NCBI GenBank assembly: GCA_013397845.1
Contig: VZTG01001034.1
Location: 62,001-126,000 of the forward strand
Origin: Melanocharis versteri
Taxonomy: Eukaryota > Chordata > Aves > Passeriformes > Melanocharitidae
Length of the DNA stretch: 64,000 bases
Reading direction: 5' to 3'
Positions 31,767-43,085 of the stretch are shown piece after piece. The translations under genes were made by a program, and so were the position numbers. The notes beneath the pieces are model-generated. The model saw only the letters and a list, made by a program, of their open reading frames with translations, ran no database searches and was not told the origin of the DNA. Numbering within the stretch: position 1 is the first letter of the stretch; each line of letters begins with the position of its first letter.

Positions 31767-34700
31767 TCAGAGTGTATGTAGTCAGCTAAAAAAGCAAGCT
31801 AACAAAAAGAAATTCAAAGAAGGCTGGAACATGAGCTGGGGGTTGGGGGTTGTTCCAAAATGAACAGAAATTGGTTCCAGTTCAGGAGAGCTTTGTTCTC
31901 CTGCACAGATTGAGTAAGTGCTAAAGTTCTTTCCAAAGTAAACTCATAAGCTACACATGAGAAGATCTGCTACGTTTCCTTGCAGTTCTGCTGTGTGAGG
32001 TACCCAGAGCTATTTCTCTTTTCTTTTGCAGTGTTGTCAATTTAAAGAAGCTAAAGTAAAAAACAATGTGCTCTGACATCTGAGTTGGTAGCAGTTTTCA
32101 TAGATTCTTACAGAAGAGGCTGAGTGCACAGAAAGACCATGATTTTATTTCCTTTAGTGATACAATTTTACAGAACTTGCTGCAGTTTCAAAACCATTAC
32201 AGGCTGCAGAGTGCATTGGCTCCGCCAGGGTGAAGGTATCCCAGACAGCGTCCACAAAGCAGTTAAGGGTGTCAGGTTTGGTCCCTCCCTCTGCTGCTCT
32301 GAGGAGATGTAGAATGCTTAGACCTTTGCTTCTATATTGATTTTGCACTTCCCATAATAAAGGTTTCAGAGGAATGCGTTTGTATTTATATGAAATCTTT
32401 ATCTAAACAATACAAGAATGTTGCACCCATCTCCCTTTTGTACATCAAGAAATTTTGTGTTTCTACTGAATGAACTTCTAGAGAAGGAAGTTTGAAGGGG
32501 CTATGTAAATATGGAAGATGTTTTTCCCTTTATTTATGCAAAGAAGAAAAAATGCATAAATTGCAATTAGATAGGATATAACATTGAAACTGTTTTTGAA
32601 AAAAATAATGTGATGACATATCTGGATTTCAGGAAGAACACAGTACCAATACGGACACATTACCACACAACTTTATTTTGCACATAAAAATACATTTACT
32701 TGTTTAAAGGAAAAAAGGATAGAAAATAATTTAAGTGCTGAACAGTATTCTCAATCAAATACCATGTGTTTTCCATTATCTTTTAAGTTACACTCTTTTA
32801 GTAAGTTACATTATAGAATTAATTGAAAACTGTTTTTTACACTCTAAGTGAGGCTACTCAATATTTTCTGCAATATATGCAGCACTGCTCTATAAAATCT
32901 TTCCAGAAGGTTATCTTGATATGAAGTGAGGTAGGCTGGAGACAGACTGAAGTTCCTTGGTTTTGTTTTTCAAATATTCCAATTTCCTCAGGTGATACCC
33001 TACAGGAATTTAGAAACAGTATTTGACTATTCTATGAAAGCTTCATTGTTGTGTGTTTCGACTGCACATACAGGTGTATTAATTTTCATTTTATTCAAAT
33101 GCTAAAGCAAAACCCATACCCATTTAAAGGCTTCATTTACACTAAGAAGTGATAAGATAGGGATAAAACCAAATATATCCATTAACTTCCTTCATTATAC
33201 AGATCAGTTTATCAGGTGCCTAATGTCCCCATCTAGGTTTAAAAGTTTTTTTAAAAGAAAATTGCACTCTGTGATCTTTCTTTTTTTAACTGGCAAGTCT
33301 GCAGTAAATTAATAATGTTGAGTCTTTATCATTTAAGTGTTGGTTTTCCATTTTAAGGTGACAAATAGTATTCAATTTTAAACCACCAAAAGGCTTGTTC
33401 TTTTCCATTATTCATTTCAGTTAAAAAATCTCACGGTGCGTTATGCTTTTAAAAACACATAGGATGCAGTGTCCTGCTAGGTTCAGAGGCTTCCTATTTC
33501 AGGGACAACTATTGAGTCTCTCTTTATTTAACATGGGAAAAACTGATCTGTTTTTCTTCCTAACAAGGTAAGGAATATAAGTATTTTTTTCAAAAGTACA
33601 TCAACAACTTACCTTGAGATTTCAGACATCTTTTGTAAAGATACTTCATGCTGAAATATTAACCAACTTTGAAAGCTCTGAATCTAGGGGTCTAGAAGAG
33701 AAGGAAAACAAATCCTGGTCCAAGGATCAAACCATCAAGTGGGATGCTGACTTTTATTTCAGAAAATACTTCCAACCAAGTAGCCAGCCTAGAAGAGCAT
33801 TTTTCTAGGAAGTACTGAACAGGTTGCTTCTAGGATGAGCCAAATTGCATAGCTAGAGGAAGTTGTCAGTATTAATTAGGTTGAAATCTAATTGTTCATT
33901 CCCAGCTATGCAGAGGTAGTGTGTATAATTTTATTCTGACTAAGTTATAGCCCAGAAAGAAATGTATCTCCTCCTGAGTGGTTTCAGGCACAATATCACA
34001 AAGCTTAACACTGATGCAGTAATAAAGCTCAGTAACAGTTGGGATTCACTTGGCTTTTAAGTGACTCCTCTTAGAAACTCCAAATTATGTATTAGTTTAG
34101 CACAAAAGCCATGTTTGTGCATCACTGTGCTGAAAGGAACTGGTGCAGATAGAAAACAGCTGAAGATACTTCCACTGTAGATTGTACTGGAACATGAGTC
34201 AGGCTTCTCTCTGTCTTTTCAAATATGGCCCACAGCAGATGATTTGGAATCCACCTTTCTTGAATTGTCCATCTGGAGTTTAATTAGGGTTTCAAACTTC
34301 AATGCCCAACTCCTGTTCTCCCTATAGGTAGAAAATGGGATACGTATGTTTACATTTCCCCTTACTTGCCTCTTTCCTGACACGCTGGGGTACCTCCCTT
34401 TCCCCTAGAAGTCTGTTTAACATACCATGCTTAATTCTGAAAAGAAAAACAACCATTCCTTTTATGTTTGGGCAAACATAGTTCCACGCATATTAACAAG
34501 AGTGATCTCTCTTTTTCATGCTCTCTCAGAGGAATATTCAGCAGGCAAACCAGCAGATCTGAAGCAACATGGTCACCACCACAATGGTTACTTGCCTTGG
34601 TTGCTTTTACACAAAAAGTACTTGATCACGTGCACATAAACACCACAAACTCTGTGTGTCCCCATCTCATGTGGGAGATAATCACTCATCTTCATCCTGC

Positions 34701-37700
34701 TTTTCCCAGGCCTCTTTCTCGGCAAATTAACTCAAAGTAAGCTCATCCATCCTTTTCTTTACTGATATTGGACATGTTTGGGAAATTAACCTTCTCCCTG
34801 TTGAGTCCATTCATGCAAATTGTTCCAGATGGATACATGGTCTCGTGGGACTTATTAAATTTATTTTTTCTTATTAAAAATTGTGATTTGAAGGTATTGG
34901 GAACAAAAGGAATTTTTAACCCACTTAATTTATTGTGAACTACCTGTGTCCTGCAATTGTCTTGAGAAGAGAAAAGGTCTGTTTTCATACGTACCCAAAG
35001 ATTTTAAGCTAACATGGAAAGGGAATGGCTATTTAAATTCTAACACCACTCCCATGAAGGAAATTTTAATCCATATCCGAAAGACAAATTTCACTCTGAT
35101 TTCCTACTGATCTGGTTCTGCATCAATCATTATTATATCCTTCAATCAACTTTGGGAAATATGCCATTATCCTGAGTCCATGAATATTTCCATATCCTAT
35201 CTGAATAATGCACTCAACTTTGGCATCTTATATATCCAGATGTGGTTCACAAGAACCATCTGTCAACACTTTATTTCCAAATGTGTATGAACACTGAAAT
35301 ACAGAAAGTTGAGATATTACCTTAATTTCACTGGCAACTTATCTTCTCAGTCAAGAAGGCTCCACCCTTACTCATTGTCTAAGAGCTGTTGCTAGAAGCT
35401 ACTTGTGTTTTCCATAAGGTTAATTGCCAACCACACTATTAACTTTTTAACTGTTTCAGTCTATGAAGATTTACATTCCCCTTACATTTCACAGAGATGC
35501 ACACTTACCAATCCTGATATAATTAATTTTATATCCAGGTACTGAGCCAAGACACTAAGTCTGGAATTCTACTGATTTAGGGAGGAAATTGGATGTTGTG
35601 CAAAAAGCCCAGGCTACTGCTGCCAGGCACTATAAATCCCACGATACTCTTGTCCCTGATGTGTTTTCTCCTCTATATGTGGACACTACAGATGTAACAT
35701 GAAAGTATGTCAGCTTGGGAGTTAAGAAAGTTAATTAGAGTGGCATAAAAATAAATTTCACTGATCCACAGTAGAGTTCAGGCATCCTCTCATGTGGATT
35801 GACCTGTAAATCTGATGAATGTCCATTTGAACATTGCCTGCGCCTCACCTTTTACATTACTGTTCACAGACATTTCATCTTACTGCCATGTCACACCACT
35901 CTTCTAATAGTGTTCATGGGTTGCAAATCCGTTTATTGTCTACCACCACATCAGATGTACTCAAAACTAACATGCTCTACTAATATTTTTAAAGAAAGTC
36001 CATGGTTTTTGTTCAATCCCAAACAATTTCTTTCCTTTATTATAGTTGTCATTGTTCTGTTTCAGTTGTTTCATGGTGCACAGCCCAAAACTCTGACCTA
36101 GATTGTGTTTCCCATGGAACAAGACAGCAGCGCCTATGACTTTGAAATCCCTGCTTCACATACTGCAGACCAAAGCACACCATGTTTCTAGTCCCAGGAA
36201 CTTTTCCAGTCCCCTCTCCCTCTCTCTGCACAAGCCTCTTTCTGCACAAGCAGAATTAAGTGAGAGTTGTGTATTTGGACAACTCAACATCAAAATATGA
36301 TCCAAGAAGCCAAATGTGAAATTCAGGTTCAGGCACTTAAGCTGTTTGTGTTGAGTGCAGGTGTCTAAGCACCCATTCCAGCCAGCAGGAGATTTCCTGT
36401 TGGATGGTCACTGAAAATAAAAACAAATAGTACCTGCAACATATTTTTAATCATGGCATTCAGCCCAAGTTCTTCAGTGTGTATTGTATTTGTTTGTGTG
36501 TGTTCGTATTTACTGTCTAATTTACTGAGCATAAGCATAGTGAACTCCATTAATTATTTCAATCTTATTTTTTTATAAGTTCTTGGGAAAGCTAAGGAAA
36601 AAAGCAACCAGGAGGGAGAGAAAACATACATGTCAAAGGATGTTTTGCATCCATGACAAAGAAGAAAACCCATAGAATATTCTTGGTGCCTTCTGTCACT
36701 ATGACAACAAAGACACAGAGACACAAAATTTGAAATGTGAATAGCAAAGGTAGAATTTGGGGCTCTTGCACAAGCCATTAGCAGGATGGACTTACAGCTT
36801 CATCCTGCCCTATGATTTTTGTTGCTTGTGGCCATGTCCCCAGTGCACATATTAGGACTAATTTATTTAGCTGACAAGGTCTCGACCTTGCAGCCTGAAG
36901 TGGTAGAGTTTTGTAGGACCGAAGCATCTTCAGAGCCCCAAATCTCTAGCCAGGGAATCTTCCTCCTTCCATTTAGACACTTGGGGTTACAGGCAGATCT
37001 CCCAGTCCTCCCAATACCTTTAACAGCTGTGGGACTGCTAACAAGAGACCTCGTCTGACTTGTTACCCTGAAAGGAAGGAAGGGAGGAGAGGAAAGAGGG
37101 TCACATGCTCCACATGTCAGATATGTTTTACAGGCACCAGGAGTGGTGCAAGAGTCTGATTCTATGCCAACCATCCAGGCAAACAACAGGACAGATTTTC
37201 CATGGCTACTTCCCGCATGAATATTTGCTAAGTCAAAGTATGGGGAGATGCTTGCCCTGTAGATTTCCCTATACCTGCAGGAAAGCACCTTCTGTCTTGT
37301 GACAGGCATTTATTTAAGATTGCATTGCTCTTCCAGGCCCTTTCTGGAAGCTCTGCTGTTCAGGGTAGCTATGGCACACCAGCTGCACGAACCCTGCTTT
37401 TTGCTGCTAATGCTTTTCACAGTTGGTTCAATTAGAATGGAAACACACAGAAAAAACCCTTTCCGGATTTCATAAGATCAGAAGAGTTTTTTAATCTGCT
37501 CTTTTAAAGCCATGTAAATGAAAAGCTTTCTCCACATTAGCTATAGTTTCCCTTGGTCCCCGCTCTTGTTGCTATGGGTTTCCTAGTACCTTCCAATAGG
37601 AAGGTCCCACCAAAGGATTCTCCTATTATCACCTGATTCCCTGGAGATAATGTTTGTCCTGGTTTATTCATTCCTCATACATCTTATATGACTACAGTGT

Positions 37701-39213
37701 ATCTTCACGTTTTTCCCAGTGACTGGTTCAGAGAATTATGGCAGTAAGTGGTAGGAGATTTACAAAGGATGACTTCATCTCCAGAATCCTGTGTGTCTTT
37801 ACACAAGTAGTGACAAGAAGTCTCTCATTGGACCATCTGGTTTTTAAATCCCAAGCCTGTACACTGTTTTTTGTTTAAACTGAGTTCAGGGAGGGCATCA
37901 AAGAGTACTTGGTGTGCAAAGGTTTTTCCTTGTAGCTAATTAGCTTTCTTCCTATTCACTGCACATATTTGAGTGTCCTGTCCATCTGATTCCTGCCCAA
38001 GCCAGTTCTTTCCCATTTGTTATGGCAATTGTCCTGTGTTTCATCAAGAATTCTGGTGGACACAAAAAGAGTATCCAGCCATAACAAGCTGAATCTTCTG
38101 CTGCACCCTTTGGATAAAATCTAACTTAGTGTAGGCTAAAAGGACTACCATGGCCTCTGCTGGTATTTCTAGCACATTCAGCTTGAATTTTCAGCCCTAG
38201 AGTAACCCTGAAATCAAGAGTCTTTCCAATATTTATGGAGAGACTGCTGTTATTTTTACTGAGTTCTTAGGATTTGTATTAAAGTAAATATTTCACACCA
38301 GAGGAAGAAGAATTTCTGGAGATACTTTACACCATCAGAAAGCAGAGTATGATTGCAATAGTGTTCGCTGAACCTATGAGTCATGTTTGCTAATGTTCAT
38401 GGTGTAATAAGAAGACAGGCTAGATTTTCTAGTAACGTATTTTGCTCACATCTTGAAAAAAACATGGAGTTGTGCAGCTTACCAATGGGACTCTCTAAAT
38501 TCTTGACTCTTGCCAGTTTATTCACATTTTCACTATATTTGCCACTAATAAATTTTTCAGCCCTGTGTTTTATTACACATATATAGTGTAATGTATATTA
38601 TTATATTATATATATTGTAATGTAATGTATATTACACATACATTGCTCAGTTTGGGTTTTTTTTAGCCTTCCTTAATTTTAATCAGAATTGGTTTACATA
38701 ATTCACTAAATATTACTATAATTATAAAGAAAAGACTCATTGTCAATCTATGTTAAAAAAAAAAATTGAATTTCCTCTTGCCTGTATACAGCCATTACTA
38801 TTTTATTCTTAGTATGTTTCAAAAATCTCCCTAACTTACCCTGGGTAATTTCTGCAAATAACAGCTTTGAGTCTTAATTTTCTATTTTTTCTCAGTACAT
38901 TACTAGGATTTTCCAGACAGTTTCTGATTCTGTACAAGTTGTGGTTTAGACCCGTTGCTCAACAAAGGTCTCAGATTTTTGATAGACCTAATCCATGTAA
39001 TCTGTTCCTGAAAGCCAACTCGTTGTCATTTTGTAGCCCCTCCACACTTCATAACGGGCAGAAACAGGTACAGCTGAACTAAGAAAATTTCATGCCATGG
39101 TGCCATAGTGTGTTCTGCTCTCGCTTGAATTACATGCATATAGAATGGCACATGATAATGATTCCCCATTTAGATTCCTCTGTACACCTCTTCTTACTCC
39201 TTAAAATTTAAAA
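31767..39213. other. Intergenic, ATP11A to MCF2L, mostly featureless
   Basis: AT-rich single-copy sequence. A 148-codon minus-strand open frame (36863-37309) and shorter frames show no domain I recognise. An AATAAA on the minus strand (complement of 32672-32677) could end an antisense transcript, but no exon supports one. An AT-rich simple repeat lies at 38571-38643. Confidence 0.6.
38571..38643. repeat. AT-rich simple repeat
   Basis: TATATA and TGTAATGTATATTA units; GTAATGTATATTA occurs twice as a direct repeat and is flanked by ATTACACATA on both sides. No associated gene. Confidence 0.75.
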
Positions 39214-39467
39214 TAACAGAATCACAGAATGAATTCATTTGCAAAATACCTCTAACATCATCGAGTCCACCCTGTGACTGAACACCACCTTGACAAGTAG
39301 ACCACGGCACTGAGGGCCACATCCAGCCTTTCCTTAAACACCTCCAGAGACAGTGACTCCAACACCACCCTGGGCAGCCCCTTACAATGCTCAACCACCC
39401 TTTCTGTAAAAACTTTTTCCTTATGTCCAACCTAAACCTCCCCTGGTGCAACTTAAGACTGTGTCCT
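39214..39467 (-). mobile_element. CR1 LINE 3' fragment
   Basis: On the + strand the element starts with the reverse complement of the CR1 tail (AACAGAATCACAGAATGAA). Then come CATCGAGTCCACC, CCTGGGCAGCC near 39370, and CTTTTTCCTTATGTCCAACC near 39413, the usual landmarks in order. It is therefore a 5'-truncated copy in minus orientation. Confidence 0.9.
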
Positions 39468-41973
39468 AAATGTGTATTCTAGAGTGTTCTGGACGAATCT
39501 GGCAACGGGCACAGGGCACTAGACCAGGAGAAGTTAATTCCTGAACTAAAGGTCCTTCCTTCACTGAAAATACTGTCTTCTGCCTTCCCAGCGAGACTCC
39601 CAAAACACAGCTATGTCAGTGAGTCTCAAGCACCTTGCAGAGTTTATCCATCCACAATCCTCAACATCTGTGCAAGAGATCAACATGTCTGGCCCTCCGT
39701 CCTTGTTAGATCCTCCTGGTCTTTCTTGTCCAAAGCCTTTGTTTGAGTTGAAAAAGTAAAAAGTCATCAAAACTAGCCCCCTATTAATTTATAGCACTTT
39801 CACACTGACAGCACCAGAAGTACATGTGCGTGAAGGAGGCGCTCCGCGGTACAATTTTTGCTAGAGCCGTAATACTTCATTGGTTTACAATTCCTAGGAA
39901 TCCCACCCTAGTCCTCATATTTAGGACAGATATTTTAAGAAAATTCAACCTCTTTCCAACCCACTTTTACCTTCAGCTGCTGTAATGTGAAAGTACACAT
40001 TTGCTCTAGTGACTTACTTCCTTTCTTTATTAATTTCCTCAGACCTCCTAAATGCCATCTGGTCTTGACATTTGCTTGAAACTTAACTGCTTCCTGCTGA
40101 AATTCACCCCAGCTTCTTAGCATTAGTCAAAACAAAGGTATTTTCCATGGAGTTTAACATTTTATAAAAGCCAATGTTGTATTAATGAATATATTTTACT
40201 TAACGTAGAAGAAATAACATTTCTGAGCCTATTCATAATAAAAGTCTATGCATAATGCGATCCACTTCTTCCATAAGCTCTGATACTACTAGCCAATGCA
40301 ATGGTATCTTCCTTTGAGCAAAGATTTCTGCAGAAATCCTGCTCGATCAATAAAATACTCAGATCTTCAGTCAGACTTTTCACCGCTTGACTCCAGCCAG
40401 TGCCTAAGGTTCTGGTTTGACACAAAACACAGCAGGGATCACAAAAGTCAAAACCCTCATGTTTCTACTAGCAAAAAAAGCAGGTCAGGAACTGTCCTTT
40501 GGCACAGGAACCAGCTGGCACAACACGGCTTTCATACGCACAACTAAACTCTTATCTCCTGAAATAGGTCAGTTGCACACAGACAGTCTGCTGGGGACGG
40601 CCCCAGCACGCACCGACCCTGGAGCTGCGCCTCGGGGACTGCTGTTTGCTAGGACAGAACCACGCTGGGGACACCACCACCCAGGGGACACTACAGAGGA
40701 TGGCCAGTGCTGTGCTTTAATCCTGAACCCTAGCCCCGTTCAGTTTACTGCTGTAGCGGCAGCTATAGGGATAGAGGTCAAAAAATGCCTGCAACACAGA
40801 ACTGAAATCTATATTGTATGTTTCATTGCTGCCTCCCTTGTGATTCAGAGACTTCTTTCAAAGCTATTTTTGACGGTATCTCCAAATTAAGGCATCCTCT
40901 CAGCTCTTTCATGTCATTATTAATTGGCCCTTTTCCCTGGACAGCCAATCAGATCTTTTCAACCAACACTGAAAATGTTCTTGTGAGGTACTGAAAAAAA
41001 AAATGAAAAAAGAGTGATCTATCTGAATCTGCACTTTCTCTCTGCAGTCCCCTGTTCCGCAGTGAAGTGTCACAAGGTCACTCTTTCCCAGGACATACTG
41101 GAGCACGGGACATCTCATGGAGAACAGACCACAGCTCCTGCTAAAGTGACTTGGTTACCTACTTGCATCTCAGGTTCTGTTTAATCCACATTTTCGGTTA
41201 AGCTGCCCTAAGAAGCTGCTAGATACCAAAACCTTGTTTCTGTAAGCCATTTCCTGACAGTACCCTGGCTCACTGGGCTTTAAGAAAAAACATTTCAGGT
41301 TATCAAGGGGACAAGTGTACACAGCATATCTCTCATCTGACGTATTTCTAAAAATCAGAAGCCTCTCGCTCAAGATATAGGAAGTACATGAAATATGTGC
41401 TAGCCCCACTTTGTCCTCAGGTCTGGAATACTTTTCCTGAAAAATTTAGTGTCTGAAACTTGCAGTTGCATTATCATGAACATAAACAACTGCTGTTGCA
41501 GCAGAGATGTAGAGAGTATCATTGAAGACTGCTGACTGCGTCAGAGGAGAGGGGATTGGGAAAGCCTGTGGTCACTTAGGGACACACCTCGGGTGCTTCC
41601 CATGAAACACGCATCTCTGCAGCTCCCGTTTCCCACGTGTTTACACCTGCAGCACACAAAAGCACGTGCTGTGCATTGTTTTGCTTAAAAGCAAAGGGTT
41701 TAGGGCTTGGGGATACCTGAATAAAAAAGCAAATACCTGTTGTTGGGTGGCTTGTTGCTTGTTTTCCCTCTTTTTATAATGGGAAAACAAATCTACTTCC
41801 AGCTGTTCCATTGTCTGATCAAGATGTAAACACAAAAAGTGCTGTTACCTTCACATACACGTTCCAATAAAAGCAAAACAAAACGCTGGGAGCCAAACGC
41901 TGAAACACCAGGAAATGTCAGAACTGAGGCTGCAAAACTTCACGTGGCACACGGTGTACCTCCCTGCTATTAC
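39468..41973. other. Intergenic approach to the CpG island
   Basis: Mostly AT-rich, with a short GC-rich stretch at about 40570-40690. Two + strand frames (40296-40547, 40417-40890) overlap and have no recognisable product. Three CACGTG E-boxes lie at 41634, 41663 and 41941, just upstream of the CpG island. Confidence 0.55.
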
Positions 41974-42074
41974 GGAACCATGGAATTGTTTAGGTTGGAA
42001 AAGACCTCCAAGACCATCAAGTCCAACCTTTGACCCAGCACTGCTACTAAACCATGTCCGGAAGTGCCACAGTT
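41974..42074 (-). mobile_element. Short CR1 fragment abutting the CpG island
   Basis: Shows the reverse-complement CR1 tail sequence: GGAACCATGGAATTG, then TTAGGTTGGAAAAGACC, then ACCATCAAGTCCAACC and AAACCATGTCC. About 100 bases, minus orientation, ending about 50 bases before the GC-rich island. Confidence 0.85.
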
Positions 42075-42119
42075 CCCCAAACGATGAGGCGATACTCCTA
42101 CAGGTAGCAACAGCTTTCC

Positions 42120-42665
42120 TGGAAATAACCCCTTGTCACTGAAGAAGGCGCGCAAAGCCCCTCACTCCAACAACCCCCCCTGCCCGGGGAGCGCCTGCCC
42201 TTGGCTGCCCGCGGCGAGGCGCCGGCGCTTCCCAGCCCTTACAGGTGCTCGAGGTGAGCGCGCCCGGGGCGGGGACGAGCGCGCCGCTCTCTCCGCTCAG
42301 AGGGCCCCGCCGCACAAAGGGCCCCGGCCGCCTCCCGCGGAGCTCGCACGGGGCGGGGATGCCGCTGCCGGCCCGAGCACCGGAGCCCGGACAAAAGGCA
42401 GCCCCTCGCCGCCGCCACCTCCCCGCCCGCGGGCGGGGCCCGGCGGCGCCTCCCCCGCGCTCCATCCCATCCCATCCCGCTCCCTCCATCCCTCCGTCCC
42501 TCCCNGTCGGGTCGGGGCGGCGCGGCCGCTCCGCGCTCCCCTGCGCTCCCCGGCGCGGCTCTGCCGGGCGGCGCGCCTCCTCCTCCCTCTCTTGTTTGCC
42601 CCGCTCAGCTTCGGCGGCGATAGCTCCGGGCTGGGGAGGGGGGGAAGCCAAACAAAGGCAAGCAC
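42120..42665. promoter_or_regulatory. CpG island, probable MCF2L promoter and 5' exon
   Basis: This sharply bounded stretch is very rich in G+C and CpG within an AT-rich region. It has several GC-box-like GGGGCGGGG motifs (near 42266, 42353 and 42430) and a C-rich CATCCCATCCCATCCC tract near 42464. A consensus donor on the + strand (CTCGAG|GTGAGC, intron from 42253) would let an untranslated exon splice to the MCF2L exon at 52844. A minus-strand donor (CACCT|GTAAGG, near 42243) also exists, so bidirectional activity is possible. Long open frames here come from the lack of AT-rich stop codons. One unresolved base lies at 42505. Assignment to MCF2L is inferred from position and strand. Confidence 0.7.
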
Positions 42666-43010
42666 GGTAACCTGGCTGAAAACGAGCGGACGAATGAAAA
42701 GCCGGGCGCTCAGCACGGGATGCCCTGTCCTCCCGGGGAGCGTGGGGGTGGCCGGGGCTGCCCCTGCCCTATGGTGATACGAGCAGGGGTCGTGCTCTGG
42801 GGGTTGCCTCCCCCAGTTCCATCCCCGAATTGGAGAAACAAAGCGGTCCTTTGGTATGAAGAAGGTGTTTCATATGCGGGGTGTTGTTGGCTGGTGTTAC
42901 CTGCAATGGTTAATCGCAGGGACTACAAAAGAGGATGTTTCTTCCGCTTGTGGTGTTTATTTACCTTCTGTATTTCACTGGGGCTGCACTATTAAAATAA
43001 ATTTGCCAGC

Positions 43011-43085
43011 TGTGTTTGTAGGTTTGTTGGTGGTTTTGTTGTTTTGGGTTTGTTTTTGTTGGTTTTTTTTACTTCTGTTTCTTTT
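43011..43085. repeat. T/G-rich low-complexity tract
   Basis: Runs of GTTTG, GTTTTG and TTTTTTTT on the + strand over about 75 bases shortly after the CpG island. No unit repeats cleanly. Confidence 0.7.

Noticed and set aside
36863..37309. 148-codon minus-strand frame in the intergenic region
   Set aside because: No recognisable domain and no promoter or exon context.
32660..42500. A minus-strand gene running from the CpG island to an AATAAA at 32672-32677, considered first as DCUN1D1
   Set aside because: That idea assumed the flippase was ATP11B. The C-terminal exons show it is ATP11A, whose neighbour is MCF2L. No DCUN1D1 coding segment could be found on the minus strand.
42133..42777. Overlapping frames of 139-214 codons on both strands in the CpG island
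   Set aside because: Such frames are expected where GC content removes stop codons. The products are low-complexity Pro/Arg/Ala/Gly, and one crosses an N.
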